A DNA stretch of 64,000 nt, taken from positions 1 to 64,000 of the forward strand of contig JAZPXN010000038.1 of NCBI GenBank assembly GCA_045543655.1. The letters are read 5' to 3'. The stretch is from RGIG995 sp045543655 (GTDB taxonomy: Bacteria > Bacillota > Clostridia > Oscillospirales > UBA644). Below the pieces are notes generated by a model. That model ran no database searches. It saw only the letters and a list, made by a program, of their open reading frames with translations, and had not been told where the DNA came from. The translations under genes and the position numbers were made by a program. Positions 8,156 to 20,600 of this stretch are shown here, one piece after another (the first letter of the stretch is position 1; each line of letters starts with the position of its first letter).

Positions 8156-9907
8156 ATGGTTGACCTGCGCAAGGAATACCCCCGTCCCCAACTGGTTCGC
8201 GAGAATTGGCTTTGTCTGAACGGCCAATGGGAATTTGAGATCGACGACGCCCGGGTGGGCGAATGGAAAAAATATTGGGAGCGTTCCTCTCTCGAAGGGA
8301 CGATCACCGTCCCCTATTGCCCCGAAAGCAAGCTTTCCGGCGTGGAGCATAAAGATTTTATGAATTGCGTCTGGTATCGCAAAGCCGTCACCCTGCCTGC
8401 GGAATTTGCCGGAAAACGGGTGCTTCTGCACTTCGGCGCCGTGGACTATCTTGCCGCCGTCTACGTTAACGGGACCAAGGTCGGGACCCATATGGGCGGC
8501 TATACTCCCTTTTCCTTCGATATTACCGACGCCCTCGTCGAAGGGGAAAACGTGATCGTGCTTTCCGCCACCGACGACGTTCGCTCCCGGAAGCAGCCCG
8601 CCGGGAAGCAATCCGCCCGGTTTGGCTCTTACGGCTGTTATTATACCCGTACTACCGGGATCTGGCAGACCGTCTGGATGGAAGCCGTCGACGCCGCCCG
8701 GATCGAGGAATATCGGGTCTATCCCAATATCTCCGAAGGCACCGCCACCTTCCGGTTTTCCGTGACCGGCGCCGCCATGGGAGCGGCTCTTTCCGTCCGC
8801 GCCTCCTACGGGGGCGAGGAAATGGGTTGCGCTTCCGCCACCGTCAGCGGATGCACCGCCACCGTTACCGTTCCTCTGAAGGAAAAGCATTTGTGGGAAA
8901 TCGGAAACGGCCGCCTCTACGATCTCTCCGTAAGCCTTGAAAAGGGCGGAAAAACCGTCGATTCCTTCACCGGTTATTTCGGCCTCCGGGAGGTGGGATT
9001 GACCGAAAAAGGCATGACCTTGAACGGAAAAATCTTCTTTGGCCGCTTTATTCTCGATCAGGGCTTTTTCCCCGACGGGATCTACACCGCGCCCTCCGAC
9101 GACGCGCTGAAATTCGATATCGAGGCCTCCCAGAAGCTGGGCTTCAACGGCGCCCGGATGCATCAAAAGGTCTTCGAGCCCCGGTATCTCTATTGGGCCG
9201 ACCGTCTGGGATATCTGGTTTGGGGCGAATACCCCTCCTGGGGCATTTCCATCTCCGATCCCGGCTGTCTTCAGCATTATCTCCGGGAATGGCTGGAGTC
9301 GGTGGAACGGGATTTTTGTCACCCCTCCGTCATCGGCTGGTGCCCCTTTAACGAGACCTGGAATACCCTCAACGAGGCCAACGCCCTTCAGTGCGACGAC
9401 GTCATCGATATGATCTACCGCGCCACGAAATATACCGATCCCACCCGCCCCTGCATTGATACCAGCGGCAATTATCACGTGGTTCATTGCGGCCTCTGGG
9501 ACGTTCACGATTACGAGCAGGATCCCGAAAAATTCGCCTCCTATTATGCGAAGATCGGCGAAGGCGTCGTGGCCGATCAGGTTTATCGCAAAGAGCCCCG
9601 GCGCCAGGTCTACGACGGCACTCCCGTCTTTATGAGCGAATACGGCGGCATCCGCTGGGATATGGACGCTCCCACCGATTCCTGGGGCTACGGCGTATCG
9701 GTGAAGACCGAGGACGAATTCAAGGCCCGCTACAAAGGCCTCACCGACGTCCTTCTCGATAACGAGCATATCATGGCGTTGTGCTATACCCAGCTTACCG
9801 ACGTGGAACAGGAATGCAACGGCCTTCTTACCTACGACCGCCGCTTTAAATTTGACCCCGCCTTCTTCCACGCCGTCAACACCCGCAAGGCCAAGATCGA
9901 AGAATAA
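8156..9907 (+). CDS. Glycoside hydrolase family 2 (beta-galactosidase/glucuronidase type)
   Basis: A 583-residue GH2 enzyme, expected to be a retaining beta-glycosidase. There is no signal peptide, so it should act in the cytoplasm on imported oligosaccharides. The N-terminal sugar-binding jelly roll (NGQWEFEIDD; YRKAVTLP; VYVNGTKVGTHMGGYTPF) is followed by an immunoglobulin-like domain and a TIM barrel. The acid/base Glu is in CPFNETWN near residue 399 and the nucleophile Glu in MSEYGG near 494. It is shorter than LacZ and lacks the C-terminal beta-galactosidase domains. The exact sugar specificity cannot be assigned. A terminator follows the stop. Confidence 0.93.
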   Translation: MVDLRKEYPRPQLVRENWLCLNGQWEFEIDDARVGEWKKYWERSSLEGTITVPYCPESKLSGVEHKDFMNCVWYRKAVTLPAEFAGKRVLLHFGAVDYLAAVYVNGTKVGTHMGGYTPFSFDITDALVEGENVIVLSATDDVRSRKQPAGKQSARFGSYGCYYTRTTGIWQTVWMEAVDAARIEEYRVYPNISEGTATFRFSVTGAAMGAALSVRASYGGEEMGCASATVSGCTATVTVPLKEKHLWEIGNGRLYDLSVSLEKGGKTVDSFTGYFGLREVGLTEKGMTLNGKIFFGRFILDQGFFPDGIYTAPSDDALKFDIEASQKLGFNGARMHQKVFEPRYLYWADRLGYLVWGEYPSWGISISDPGCLQHYLREWLESVERDFCHPSVIGWCPFNETWNTLNEANALQCDDVIDMIYRATKYTDPTRPCIDTSGNYHVVHCGLWDVHDYEQDPEKFASYYAKIGEGVVADQVYRKEPRRQVYDGTPVFMSEYGGIRWDMDAPTDSWGYGVSVKTEDEFKARYKGLTDVLLDNEHIMALCYTQLTDVEQECNGLLTYDRRFKFDPAFFHAVNTRKAKIEE

Positions 9908-9923
9908 AATCCCCGATAAAACG

Positions 9924-9956
9924 AAAACTGCCGGTTCACAAGAATCGGCAGTTTTT
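9924..9956 (+). terminator. Intrinsic terminator after the GH2 gene
   Basis: A stem of about 14 bp (AAAACTGCCG at 9924-9933 with CGGCAGTTTT at 9946-9955, extended by GTTC/GAAT) with loop ACAA, ending in T5. Confidence 0.9.
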
Positions 9957-10031
9957 CTCCTGTTTATCATATTTTCTTAATCAAATCTCCCAACAGGCAA
10001 AGAGCAGATCTAAGTTGACGCGTAATCGTTT

Positions 10032-10100
10032 TGCCTCCCCTTAGCAAGGGGAGGTGGCAGGCGAAGTCTGACGGAAGGGATTGTTCCCGCGCAAAAGATA
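10032..10100 (+). repeat. Dispersed hairpin repeat, copy 1
   Basis: The stem CCTCCCCTT-AGC-AAGGGGAGG (10034-10054) is followed by GTGGCA, TGACGGAAGGGATT and GCAAAAGATA. The same order of blocks recurs at 10157-10241, so this is a repeat unit rather than a gene. The open frames across it are not credible proteins. Confidence 0.65.
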
Positions 10101-10156
10101 TTTTTAAAGTTTTCAGATAACATTGCGCAAAATCCAAGAGCGGTGCGCTAAAATCC

Positions 10157-10241
10157 TGCCTTCTCCGGAGCGCCATGCGAGGGGGAAGGTGGCAAAAATC
10201 GTAGATTTTTGACGGATGGGGTTCTTTCGGTGCAAAGGATA
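10157..10241 (+). repeat. Dispersed hairpin repeat, copy 2
   Basis: A diverged copy of the unit at 10032-10100: stem CCTTCTCC (10159-10166) with GGGGAAGG (10192-10199), then GTGGCA, TGACGGATGGGGTT and GCAAAGGATA. The loop is longer and the arms carry compensated changes. The rest of the gene-free stretch 9957-10480 holds only these repeats and the hairpin at 10311-10344. Confidence 0.6.
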
Positions 10242-10310
10242 CTTCCCGTTCTCCTATTATCGGTGAAGTTCGCCTTCGGCGAGAGATCGTCCCCCCGTCT
10301 CTAAATAGGA

Positions 10311-10344
10311 CGAGGCCCCGTATTCGGACAAATACGGGGCCTCG
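10311..10344. other. Strong 14-bp hairpin without T tract
   Basis: CGAGGCCCCGTATT and its exact complement flank the 6-nt loop CGGACA. No T run follows on either strand, so it is unlikely to be an ordinary intrinsic terminator. It lies about 140 bp before the AraC-type gene's promoter. Confidence 0.6.
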
Positions 10345-10483
10345 ACATTGGAGTATATCTCGGACGAACGATATAAGCGATTTTTGCGGATATTCCAGGG
10401 TTTTTGCCCCTTCGATCCTTGCTTATTATACCACGCCCGTCCCCCAAATAAAATGCTATTCTTGCCGATTTTTGCGACACATC

Positions 10484-10512
10484 TTGCTTTTTTCGGCAAA
10501 ATGTGCTATAAT
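10484..10512 (+). promoter_or_regulatory. Sigma-A promoter of the AraC-type regulator
   Basis: TTGCTT, 17 bp, TATAAT with extended TGC. The start codon follows 35 bases later behind GGGAGGA. Confidence 0.75.
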
Positions 10513-10547
10513 AGGCCTATCAATCCGAAAACCGGGAGGATCCCCCC

Positions 10548-11384
10548 ATGAGCAAGATCTATTTTGAAGAATTTCGCCGCCGTGTCACCGACGACGCTCC
10601 CTACGCCGTGTTCCACCGCACCGACGTCAATTACGTCGCCCATATCCACGAGGAGATCGAGGTGGGCTACGTGGTCTCCGGTACCGTCCGCGCCGGCAAC
10701 GAGACCGGGGAATACCTGCTGAATCCCGGCGATATGTTCGTTTTCATGCCCGACGAGATCCACACCCTTTCCACCGTTTCCCCGAACGTGGTCAAGGTCC
10801 TTCGTATTCTGCCAAAGCAGACCGACCGGGTGGATTTTTCCGTCCTTCGCCTTTGCTCCAATCGGGTTACCGCCGGGGACGCCGGCTACGACGCCCTCGT
10901 TTCCCCCGTTTTGCAGATGGTGCGGGAGTTTGATTCCAACGAGCCCGGCCGGGATATGGCCCTGCGCAAGTGCCGCTACGAGATCTTCCTCGCCGTCCTC
11001 CGCTGTCTGGAGCATACCCGCATCCACGGGGAAGAAAAGCAGCGCCTCGCCAGTCGCACCCTGCTTTTGCGCAGCGTGAACGACTATATTTCCGAGCATT
11101 ACGCCGAGCCCGTCTCTCTCGACGATATCTCGGAATTTTGCGGCTATTCCAAGTATTATTTCGCCCATTGCATGAAAGAGATCACCGGCTCCACCTTCCT
11201 GGATTTTCTCATGCTCTACCGCCTCAATCTCGCCTGCGCCCGCCTGCGGGACGGCGACGGCACCGTCACCCGCATCGCCTTCGATTGCGGCTTCAATAAT
11301 CTGCGCTCCTTTAATCGGATGTTTCAGAAGTATTACCACGTCACCCCCACCGAATACCGCCGCCAGGCCGAAGGGGAAAAATAA
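10548..11384 (+). CDS. AraC-family transcriptional regulator
   Basis: A 278-residue regulator. The N-terminal half is a cupin-like sensor (HIHEEIEVGYVVSGTVRAGN, LNPGDMFVFMPDEIHT), usual for sugar-responsive AraC proteins. The C-terminal 100 residues carry two helix-turn-helix units (SLDDISEFCGYSKYYFAHCMKEITG and VTRIAFDCGFNNLRSFNRMFQKYYHVTPTEYR shortened here as the second unit). It probably activates a carbohydrate gene. It stands alone; candidates are the GH2 gene just upstream or the giant surface-protein gene just downstream. Confidence 0.93.
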   Translation: MSKIYFEEFRRRVTDDAPYAVFHRTDVNYVAHIHEEIEVGYVVSGTVRAGNETGEYLLNPGDMFVFMPDEIHTLSTVSPNVVKVLRILPKQTDRVDFSVLRLCSNRVTAGDAGYDALVSPVLQMVREFDSNEPGRDMALRKCRYEIFLAVLRCLEHTRIHGEEKQRLASRTLLLRSVNDYISEHYAEPVSLDDISEFCGYSKYYFAHCMKEITGSTFLDFLMLYRLNLACARLRDGDGTVTRIAFDCGFNNLRSFNRMFQKYYHVTPTEYRRQAEGEK

Positions 11385-11396
11385 CCGGATTTCCCG

Positions 11397-11490
11397 CCCC
11401 TTCCCATATCTTGTAGCCCGCCCCCGTCTCCCTCTGTCGAATTCCCCTATATCTTGTTGTCCTCCCGGCTCCGTCCCTCTGTCCGACGGT
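11397..11490. repeat. Imperfect tandem repeat, about 43-bp period
   Basis: Two pyrimidine-rich units share ATATCTTGT, a CCC-rich block and CCCTCTGTC. They occupy the gap after the AraC gene. No terminator hairpin was seen for that gene. Confidence 0.5.
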
Positions 11491-11561
11491 GACCGGGATT
11501 CGATTTTTATGACAAAAAACGAAATTAACCGTAAACAGATTTTGAACTTTTCAAAAAACTA

Positions 11562-11590
11562 TTGCAATCCGTCGCGATATATGATAAAAT
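11562..11590 (+). promoter_or_regulatory. Sigma-A promoter of the giant surface-protein gene
   Basis: TTGCAA, 17 bp, TAAAAT with extended TGA. It gives a start near 11597 and a leader of about 44 nt. Confidence 0.75.
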
Positions 11591-11593
11591 ATT

Positions 11594-11617
11594 CCCATAG
11601 TATGGGGATATTACCCC
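11594..11617 (+). promoter_or_regulatory. Overlapping palindromes at the transcript start
   Basis: CCCATA-G-TATGGG (11594-11606) and GGGG-ATATTA-CCCC (11604-11617) share their G run. They could be an operator covering +1, or two mutually exclusive hairpins in the 5' leader. Confidence 0.45.
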
Positions 11618-11640
11618 GAATTTTCATAAGGAGAGATACC

Positions 11641-14600
11641 ATGAAAAAGAAACTTGCACTGATTCTTTCCATCGTGCTGGCTCTTTCTGTGGCGATCTGC
11701 ATTTTTGCATTCTCTGCTTCCGCAGAAGAACTGCCCTATGCGGAAACCCAGGCGGCCAACCTTTGGGGATCAAGCGAAATTGCAAAAGCTACGTCCGTTA
11801 CGGTCGGTAGCACGGTGATCGATCTGACCACAGACGGCACCGGCTCTATCACCGAAGGCGGCACCTACGCTGTTAAGGACGGGAAACTGACCCTTACCAA
11901 CGTCGGTACTTCTGCCTCGGTGGCTATCACCCCCGTTGGTGGCGGTCTCTGGGTTGAGATCAACAACAACGGCGCTGCCGCGAACGTGTCCTTCTCCGGT
12001 TCTGCCCTGCAGGATACGAGTACCATGGGACAGAAGCGCAGCCCTCTGATCATCACCTCTGCCGACGGCGCGGTTCTGAATAGCCCCAACGTCCAGAACC
12101 ATCACGGTGATATCATCCTGATGGGCAAAATCTCCCTCAACTCGAGCAGCGGATATCACAAGCTCCTCATCCGCAACAACGCCGATACCAAGGGGAAGGG
12201 ATACGATATCATCGTTGGCTGTGAAGGCAGTATCAACCTAAACGGTACTGGTTCCAGTTACGGCAATAACCTCATCGAGAATAACTCCGGTAGTATCGTT
12301 TTCTCCGGTAAGGTTAATCTCAACCTCACCGGTACCACTCTCACGGCTGTCGAGGTGACCAGCGCCGCTGAAACCGGCTCTACCGTCAGCGTTCTGGAGG
12401 ATGCCAATCTTTCCGTGAATCTGGTTAACGGTTCGGGGCTTGTTTGTAATGCCCCCATGGCGACCGAAGGTGATAGTATCGTTATCAACACCTCCGGCAC
12501 CGTCAAGGTGAAGGCTACTGCGGCCATCATCGCCGGTTGGGATGCATCCCTCATCACCAGCGCCAACGGCTCCGTAACCATTAAAAATGGTAAGGTTCTG
12601 TTGGATTATACCGCTGCTTCTTACACTGGAAACTGTGCAAACGTTATTTTCGTTGCAAACAATAACCGTTTCCATGGAGTCGGTCTGAAGGTTTCCGGCG
12701 GCGAACTGGCCGTTAAGACCACCAACAACGCCACCGGCTCCGTTCGCCTGAACGGTACTTGGGTCAACTACGGCGTTGTCCACTTCACCGGCAATGCGAA
12801 AGTTTCCTATGATATTGCTAATACCGCGAATCAGCGTCACCCCATCCTTGTGAAGGTTGGTGAAGTCCGTGTCGCTGATAATGCGAAGGTCTTCCTGAAG
12901 GGTACTCCCACCGCGATCCAGATCGAAGGCAGTCATCTTGCCACTCATATTACGAACAACGAACTCGATCTGGTTGAATACTGGAGAGAGAACGGCGGTC
13001 TCCACGTGACCGGCGGTCAGCTGGAAGCCATCGGTTCGATGGTCTTCGACATTAACAATGCTACTGTCAGCCCCGCGTACGACGGCCAGACCGATTCCAA
13101 GTGGCTCTTCAAGAAGAACTTCACCATCTCCGGCGGTGTCGTTCTTGGCCACATTGTCGGCGGTAAGTACGTTGCCGGCCTCGGCTTCAACGCTCAAGGC
13201 AACGTGACCAACGCCAAGTTCATTGGTAACCTGGTTCGTACCAAATCCCCCGCTTGGAACGGTACCCACGCCGGTTACGACCGTCAGTGGAACGATAACG
13301 GCGGTGGAATTCAGGCTACTGCCCGTCCCGATTGGGCATACCTCGGCAAAGACGCCCAGTATACCTATTATAATGGCGTTGCTGCCAACGCTGATTTCTT
13401 CGGCGCTGCCTCCAACATCGACAGTGCCCTCGTTGACGTCACCTATGACGCTAACGGAAAAGCTACCTATAAATATACGGTTCCTCTCTCCGCGAACTAT
13501 AAAGTGAACGACAGCGTCTACGGCCTTGAAAAAGATGCCGTGATCCTGTCCGACGAACCCATCACCATCGCCGCTACCGACGATGCTGCGGCTTACAACA
13601 AGGGCTACGTCTCCTATGCGGATAACGGCGTTCGGTATTACGTCTTTGACGATCCTGCCGACGACGCCGCCACCGTTCGCACCGTTGCCAACGGCGGTAC
13701 CGTGTCTTACAACGATAAGACCCAGGACGTCGTTCTGAACGGTGTCGTTCTCGACGATTTTTGTATTTACGCTCCCGACGCTGACGTCAAGGCTACCTTG
13801 ATCGGCGCCAATAGCGTAAAGAATAAGTTCTCCTTCCAGGATCTTAATGGGAACGATCGCAACGGTACCGCCACCATCACCGGTGACGCGAATGCGACGC
13901 TGACGATTACTCAGCCCGCCAACCAGTATACCGTTTACGCCGGCCGTAATTTGGTTCTGTCCGGTGATTTCTCTCTGACCGGTACTACTGCGAAGGCCGA
14001 CTTCTTCCATACCGGCAACGGTAAGGGGATTACCTTCCAGGATAACGTTCAGGTTACCGTTACCTCTGAGGTCAACCGCGTTATCCGTACGCAGGGTAAC
14101 ATCACCATCAAGGACAACGCCTCCGTCACCATGACCGGTACTACGGAAGTCCTCTTCGCTCAGGGCTCCATGCATCTGAACGGCGGCTCTCTGACCGCGA
14201 CCGGTAATAAGGAAGTCGTGAAGGCCAACAACACCATCAATATCAATGGTGCTGCCAACGTTAATGCTTACGCTGTCGGTTCTCCCACCGCTGCGGATAA
14301 GGAGATCGGCCACCGTGCCCTTTACGCCAACAATATCAATATCGCAGGCAACGCTGTGGTTCATGCCGAGGCGAAGACCCGTGCCCTCCATGCTCTGAAG
14401 GGCTTCACCGTGGCCGACGCTGCCAACGTTACCCTCGATTCCACCTACGGCGATGCCGAATATACCTATGCCCAGACCCTCACCGACGGGGAACAGGGCA
14501 AGCCCGAAACCTGGACCGGCGCCAAGCGTGCTTATATCCGCTACACCGGCGTTGAAATCCTGAAGGTTGCCGGCGGCATTACCCTCACCGGCGGTAAAGT

Positions 14601-17600
14601 CACCGTCACCGGTAACAACGAATCCGTTCTTGCTCTGACCGGCGACCTGAACGTTTCCGGCGGTGAACTGACCGTCAACTCCATTACCGCTCAGCGCGCT
14701 GACGGTGTCTGGACCGAAGTCGGCGCTAACGGCGGCGACAACCTCGTCAACGGCTACGACAAGAACAACCTCACCGGTTGTAACGTTCTCCGTATGAACG
14801 GTAACGTCAATATCTCCGGTGGTAAGGTCAACCTGACCGGTTACATGCGTGCCCTCCATATGGACGGCGGCACCGTGAACGTCACCGGCGGTGAACTGAA
14901 CGTCAACGCTCGCTACAACGCTCTTTGGAATTCCGGCCGCGTCGTTAACGTCGACGGCGGGACTCTGAATGCTACCGGCACCGATTCTGCGATCGTCGCC
15001 GGCACCCTCAACGTTAAGTCCGGCACGGCCAACGTTACTGCCGCCACCAAATCCGTGAACGTTACCAATCTGAACGTTTCCGGCGGTAAGCTCGTTGCCG
15101 AAGCCACCACCACCCAGGCAATCTATGCCGGCAACATGAACGTGACCGGCGGTATCGTCGATGCTGCTGCTCCCGTTCTGACCAACTACACCGGCGTAGC
15201 TTCCGTCAAGAACTACAGCCAGACTGCCGGTGAAGTCACCCTCGGCCTCAAGGGGCTGAACCAGGCCTCGACTGCCATCGGTCTCCACTTCTACGAAGGC
15301 ACCGGCTCCAACTTTGAAGGCGGTAAGCTGACCATCAAGTGTGTCGATTCCGTTAAGGCCAACGCCGTCTACGGTATCTGGTCCAACTCCACCGACCTGA
15401 ACTTCAACGGTACCACCGTCGAAGTCGATACCACCGACGCTCCCACCTCCTCCACCTACGTTTCTGCCGCTAAGATCCAGGGCAACAAGAGCATCAACGT
15501 CAACGACGGAAAGATCACCTTCCGTGGCCGCTCTCAGCATACCATGTATCGCGCTGATACCGGTAAGCTGAACCTCAACGGCGGTGAATCCTTCGGCGTA
15601 GGCGGCTACTTCGTCGGTACCAACGATGACACCACCAACGTGATCAACGTGACCGACAACGCTAAGGTTGACTACTATTATTACAATGGCGTCAAGACCT
15701 ATGGCAAGGCTGCCCCCGCTGAAACCGTCACCAACAACTGGCTCAAGAACTGTGCCTGGGCCGATGCCCACCACTGGCTGACCACCGGCAACTGGAGCAA
15801 TACCGACGTGAAGGTCCGTCTGACCCTCAACGACGGCACCGTCTTCGAAATGGATAAGGACACCGAAAACCGGACCTATCCTGCCGGCTCTGCCTCTCCC
15901 TACCTTGCTCTCAGCGTCAGCGGCGAGCTGATCATCCTTGATGCCGCTCCTCTGAACGCCGGCATCATCACCCGCATCGAATCCAAGGGCGATTTGACCT
16001 TGAATATCCCTGCAGCCGTCACCGTCAACCTCGGTAACACCTCTACCTCCAACGTTCTTGACGTCAACGGCAGTCTGAAGATCAACGGCTCCGGTACTCT
16101 GAATATCGTTGCTAACAATCGCGGTATTGTTGCTATCGACAACCTGACCATTGAAGGCACTACTGTCTCCATCGAAGCAGGTGCAAGCGGTTGGGCCATT
16201 CGCGTCGAGAAGGGCGATCTGAGCATCCGCAACGCCAAGGTTACTGCTAACGCGAAGACCTCCTACGAAGGCATTGTCGTCCTTAAGGGTGACATGGAAG
16301 TTTACAACTCCACCGTCGACGTAGACGTTAACCGCGAAGGCGCTATCCGCGTCATCGAAGGCTCTTACGTTCAGCAGCAATCCCACGTTTCCGTCAAGTT
16401 CAACAAGAACGACGGTACCACCATCCATTCCGGCGGCCTGGTCGTTGGCGGGGATGCTGCGGTTGACGGCGGTTCTCTGACCGTTGATCAGGGTAACTGC
16501 GCTTCCTCCGACCGTTACGATCCCATCCGCGTCACCGGCACCTTCACCATGGGCGACGCTGATCTCATCGTCAAGGCTTCCGGAGAAAAGGGCAATACCG
16601 TGGTTGCGGACTTCATCAACCTCAGCAACGTTGCCGCTGATATCACCTCCAACGGTAACGGCGTCCTCCGCGGTGCGAACGGTACCACCATCGTTGGCTC
16701 CAATATTACCGCCACCGGTTCCGATAATATCATCTGCGGCTACGGCACCGCCGGCCTGGTCATCCAGGAATCCGTTATCGATGCCACCGCCGCTAAGACC
16801 AGCACCGTTCGCGGTAACGATATCCACATCTACGATTCTACCGTCAAGTCTCACTCCACCACCGAGTACGCTCTGTTCACCAACGGTGACTCTGGCAATA
16901 TCACCATCCTCAACAGTAACGTCCAGCTTACCGGTTCCAGAGGTATCTACACCGGGAAAGGTAATCTCACCGTTACCGACAATAGCGTTCTGACCATCAA
17001 TTCCGAATACCAGGCCATCAACGTGATTGCCGGCACCACGAGTGTTCACGATTCTACCGTGGACGTCACTACCTCTGAGCCCTACGTCGGGACCTCGGAA
17101 TACTATGCCGTTTACTCTGCTGGGGACATGATCATTGACAACTCCAAGGTTAAGGTCATCAGTGCTACCGACTCTGATCCGGACCAGGGCACCGTTCCCT
17201 ATGCCGTCTACACGGGCGGTGACTTCACCCTCGGCGGCGATGACTCCGTTCTCGTCGTTAAGCTCCTTTCTACCAAGCAGGATTCCTACGGTCCCCGTGC
17301 TATCGAGGCCGCCAAGAATCTGTACTTTAACGGCGGTAAGATGTTCATCAACTGTGATGAAGGTTCTACCGTTACCGTCAACGCTGACGGCACCATCACT
17401 CATAACCTCATCAATCCCACTACCTCCGTTGCCAAGTTCGTTCTGAAGAGCGGTGGAGCTTCCACCACCATGAACTTCAACGGCACCGACGCCGTGATTG
17501 CCGGCTATCAGCAGACGATCCACACTCAGGGCGGCAACATCAACGTCAATGCCGGTACCGTTTCCGTGATTTCCACCGGCAACTACGCTCCCGTCCGTCT

Positions 17601-20600
17601 CCAGAATGCCGGTACTCTGAACGTCTCCGGCGGTACTCTGAACCTCGTTGGTACCCAGTCCATTATTGAGAAGTATAATCAGAACGGCGGTACCGTCAAC
17701 GCCTACGGTAGCGGCGACGCCATCAATACCTCCGGTGCGAATATCGCTTATAACATCTCCGACGGTAACTTCAACGTTCGCGGCGGCTCCTGCGGTATCC
17801 GTCTGAACGCCTCCACGAAGGGCGAGTTCAACGTCACCGGCGGTAACGTGAATATCACGGCTCCCGGCCAGGTTCTTTACCTGAACGGCTCTGCTACCAA
17901 CAACGTGAGCTTCTCCGGCGGTACTACGACTATTACCCACAATACCGTAAACTCTTACAGACCCATCCAGGTGAACGGCACCGGTACGGTGACCCTTTCC
18001 GGCGATGCGAAGCTGTACGCCCTCGGTAACGGTTATCACAGCATCCAGGCGACCAACTTCAAGATCTCTGAAGACGCCTATGCGAAGGTTACCACCAAGG
18101 AGAACGGCGGCGGCGCGTACTTCGCCATTGCAGCAACCAACATGACCGTTGAAGGCGGTACGCTGGAACTGTCCGCAGGCTCCACCTCCGTCGTTAACGC
18201 TACCAACTACACCCAGACTGCCGGCACCGTCTCCATTAAGACTCAGCCCGGCGGCTGGACCACCGGTCTGCGTTCCATGAACGCCAACATCACCGGCGGT
18301 TCCATCGACTTCGCTCTGACCCAGGATGCCTTCGAGGCCGCCAACGGCAATGCCGAAGCTAATCACAACGGTATCGTCAACATCGGCGGCACTGCCACCG
18401 TCACCGGTTATGCCGCACGCTTCCTCGACGCCAACACCGACGCGAAGCTGAATATCTCCGGCAATCCCGTCATCGACTTCTACAACGTCGACGGTACCTC
18501 TCTGCGCGACCTTGCCGGTGACGATCCCGCGATGAACACCGGCGACGTCCAGTTCGTCAAGGGCTGTAGGCCTCAGGATAAGTCCTTCTTCGTTACCACC
18601 GCCAACGCCGTCAACGGCGACGCTCCCTCTATGATCGTCGTCATCGGCAACGACAACTCCGTCAACCGTCTCTACAACGAAGACGGTAAGCGCGAATTCG
18701 GCGGTGCTACCCGCACCGGTGAAAAGACCGTCGACTTCGAAGGTCTGAACGCCAAGGCTGTCCGCGCAAACGGCGAAATGATTATCACCGTCAAGGGCGC
18801 TAACAACGTTCTGAATACGACTCAGAACAGTGCTCTCGTCACTTACGGCGGCAACCTCTCCATCAACGGTACTGCCAACGACGTTCTGAGCGTCACCGGT
18901 AACCAGAAATCCATTACTACCAATATGGCCCTCAACGTCACCGGTCTGAAGCTCATTGCCAAGGGCAACGCCGGCTACGCCATTAATCCCGTAGGCACCG
19001 GTACCTTCACCAACGCCAACCTGGTGGTCGGCTGTGATGACGGCAGTACCTTCGCCTCCATCAAGAACGGCATTGCCAAGGACTACATCGTCCAGTCCAA
19101 CGGCGGCCTGATCTTCAAGAACACCAAGGTTATCGCTTACGGTAACAGCAATATTCTTCACTCCAACAGCCACGCCGTCGGCATCCAGATCCTCGAAGGC
19201 TCTAAGGTCGACGTCGTCGCTCAGAATACCCGCGCTCTCCGCGCTCAGCACGGTGATCTCCTCATCTCCGGCGCCGGCACCGTGGTCAACGTCAAGGCTG
19301 TCGCCGCTACCTGGGGCGAATCCTGCGTCCACGTTCAGGGCCAGACCGACGTTTCCGACTTCATCATCTCCGACGGTGCCGTCGTGAACATGGAAAGCAA
19401 CGGCGCTGCCAATAACGGTATCGTTGCCATCAATAAGGGTAGCCTGATCCTGGATAACGGCCAGCTGCTGCTGAACAACAAGGGCTCTTCTCCCACTGCG
19501 AAGGATGCCGGCCTTGGTCTGATCCACGCTCCTCAGGGCAACGTCTCCATTACCGACAATTCTTATCTGGAAATGAAGGGCTCCGGCCATACCTCCGCCA
19601 ACATCGTTGCCGGCGGTTACATGCTTGTCGAAGACTCCCAGGTCAAGATCGAAAAGACCCACGACGACGGTCTTAGACTCAGCGGCGCTCTCACCATCAC
19701 CAACTCCGACCTCCACATCGACGGCGGTTGGAACCAGGCCATTAAGGCTTCTGCCGCAACCGTCACCGATTCTACCTTCTCCGTCAACTCTCCCAGAGGC
19801 TACGCTCTCCAGACCCCCGGCGCGTTCAAGATGGTGAACTCCAAGGTTTACTTCAACGCCCAGCGCACCTCTACCATTGATAACGTTGTTCCCGCAATTA
19901 CCTTGGTTCCCGGTGCTACCACCTACATTGTCCAGGTGAACAACAATATCACCGTTGATAACTCCACCTTCATTGCCTACGGTGATCACAACGTTCTTCA
20001 TATGAACAACGCTAACACTGCCATCAGCTTCATCAACGGCTCCAAGGCTGCCGTGATGGCCGACGACTACCGCGCCATCCGTGCTCAGAACGGTAATATC
20101 GTCGTTACCGATTCTACCTTGATGACCGAAGCTCTGTACCAGACCATTATAGCTGACTCTGGCAAGGTGATCATCAACAGCGGCTTCGTTTCCGCTCAGC
20201 CCACTTCCGAAGACGCTGACTTTAAGGCCGCTCAGGATACCTACAAGGCTATCGCCAATCCCACTTGGTCCGACGCCAACACCAAGAAGTCCCGCGTCCG
20301 TAACCTCGGTTCCGACATGATCCGCGCCGGTTCCTCCGTTGAAATCAACGGCGGTACCGTCCTGGCCGGTACCGAAAACGGTATGGGTAACGAAAACGCC
20401 ATCTACTCCGGCGGCACCTTCAAGATGACCGGCGGTACCGTGAAGGCGTACGTTATGTACACCAAGAATCCCAACGCGCTCCACACCGATAACGAAACCC
20501 AGTTCAATCAGGGCCCCGCTTCCCGCGATAAGGGCAATATGACCGGCTGCTACGGCATCCGCATCAAGGGCAACGTCGATATCACCGGCGGTGAACTGAT

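Noticed and set aside
8138..9970. 610-codon antisense frame over the GH2 gene
   Set aside because: It is a codon-bias shadow: the sense frame has all GH2 motifs, and the antisense product is low-complexity Gly/Val/Asp text.
9967..10176. Open frame of 69 codons in the repeat patch
   Set aside because: It follows the hairpin repeat units, has no ribosome site and has no protein-like pattern.
9957..10480. Possible tRNA or riboswitch in the longest gap
   Set aside because: No cloverleaf, no TTC-type arm and no known riboswitch core was recognised; the hairpins are explained as repeats.
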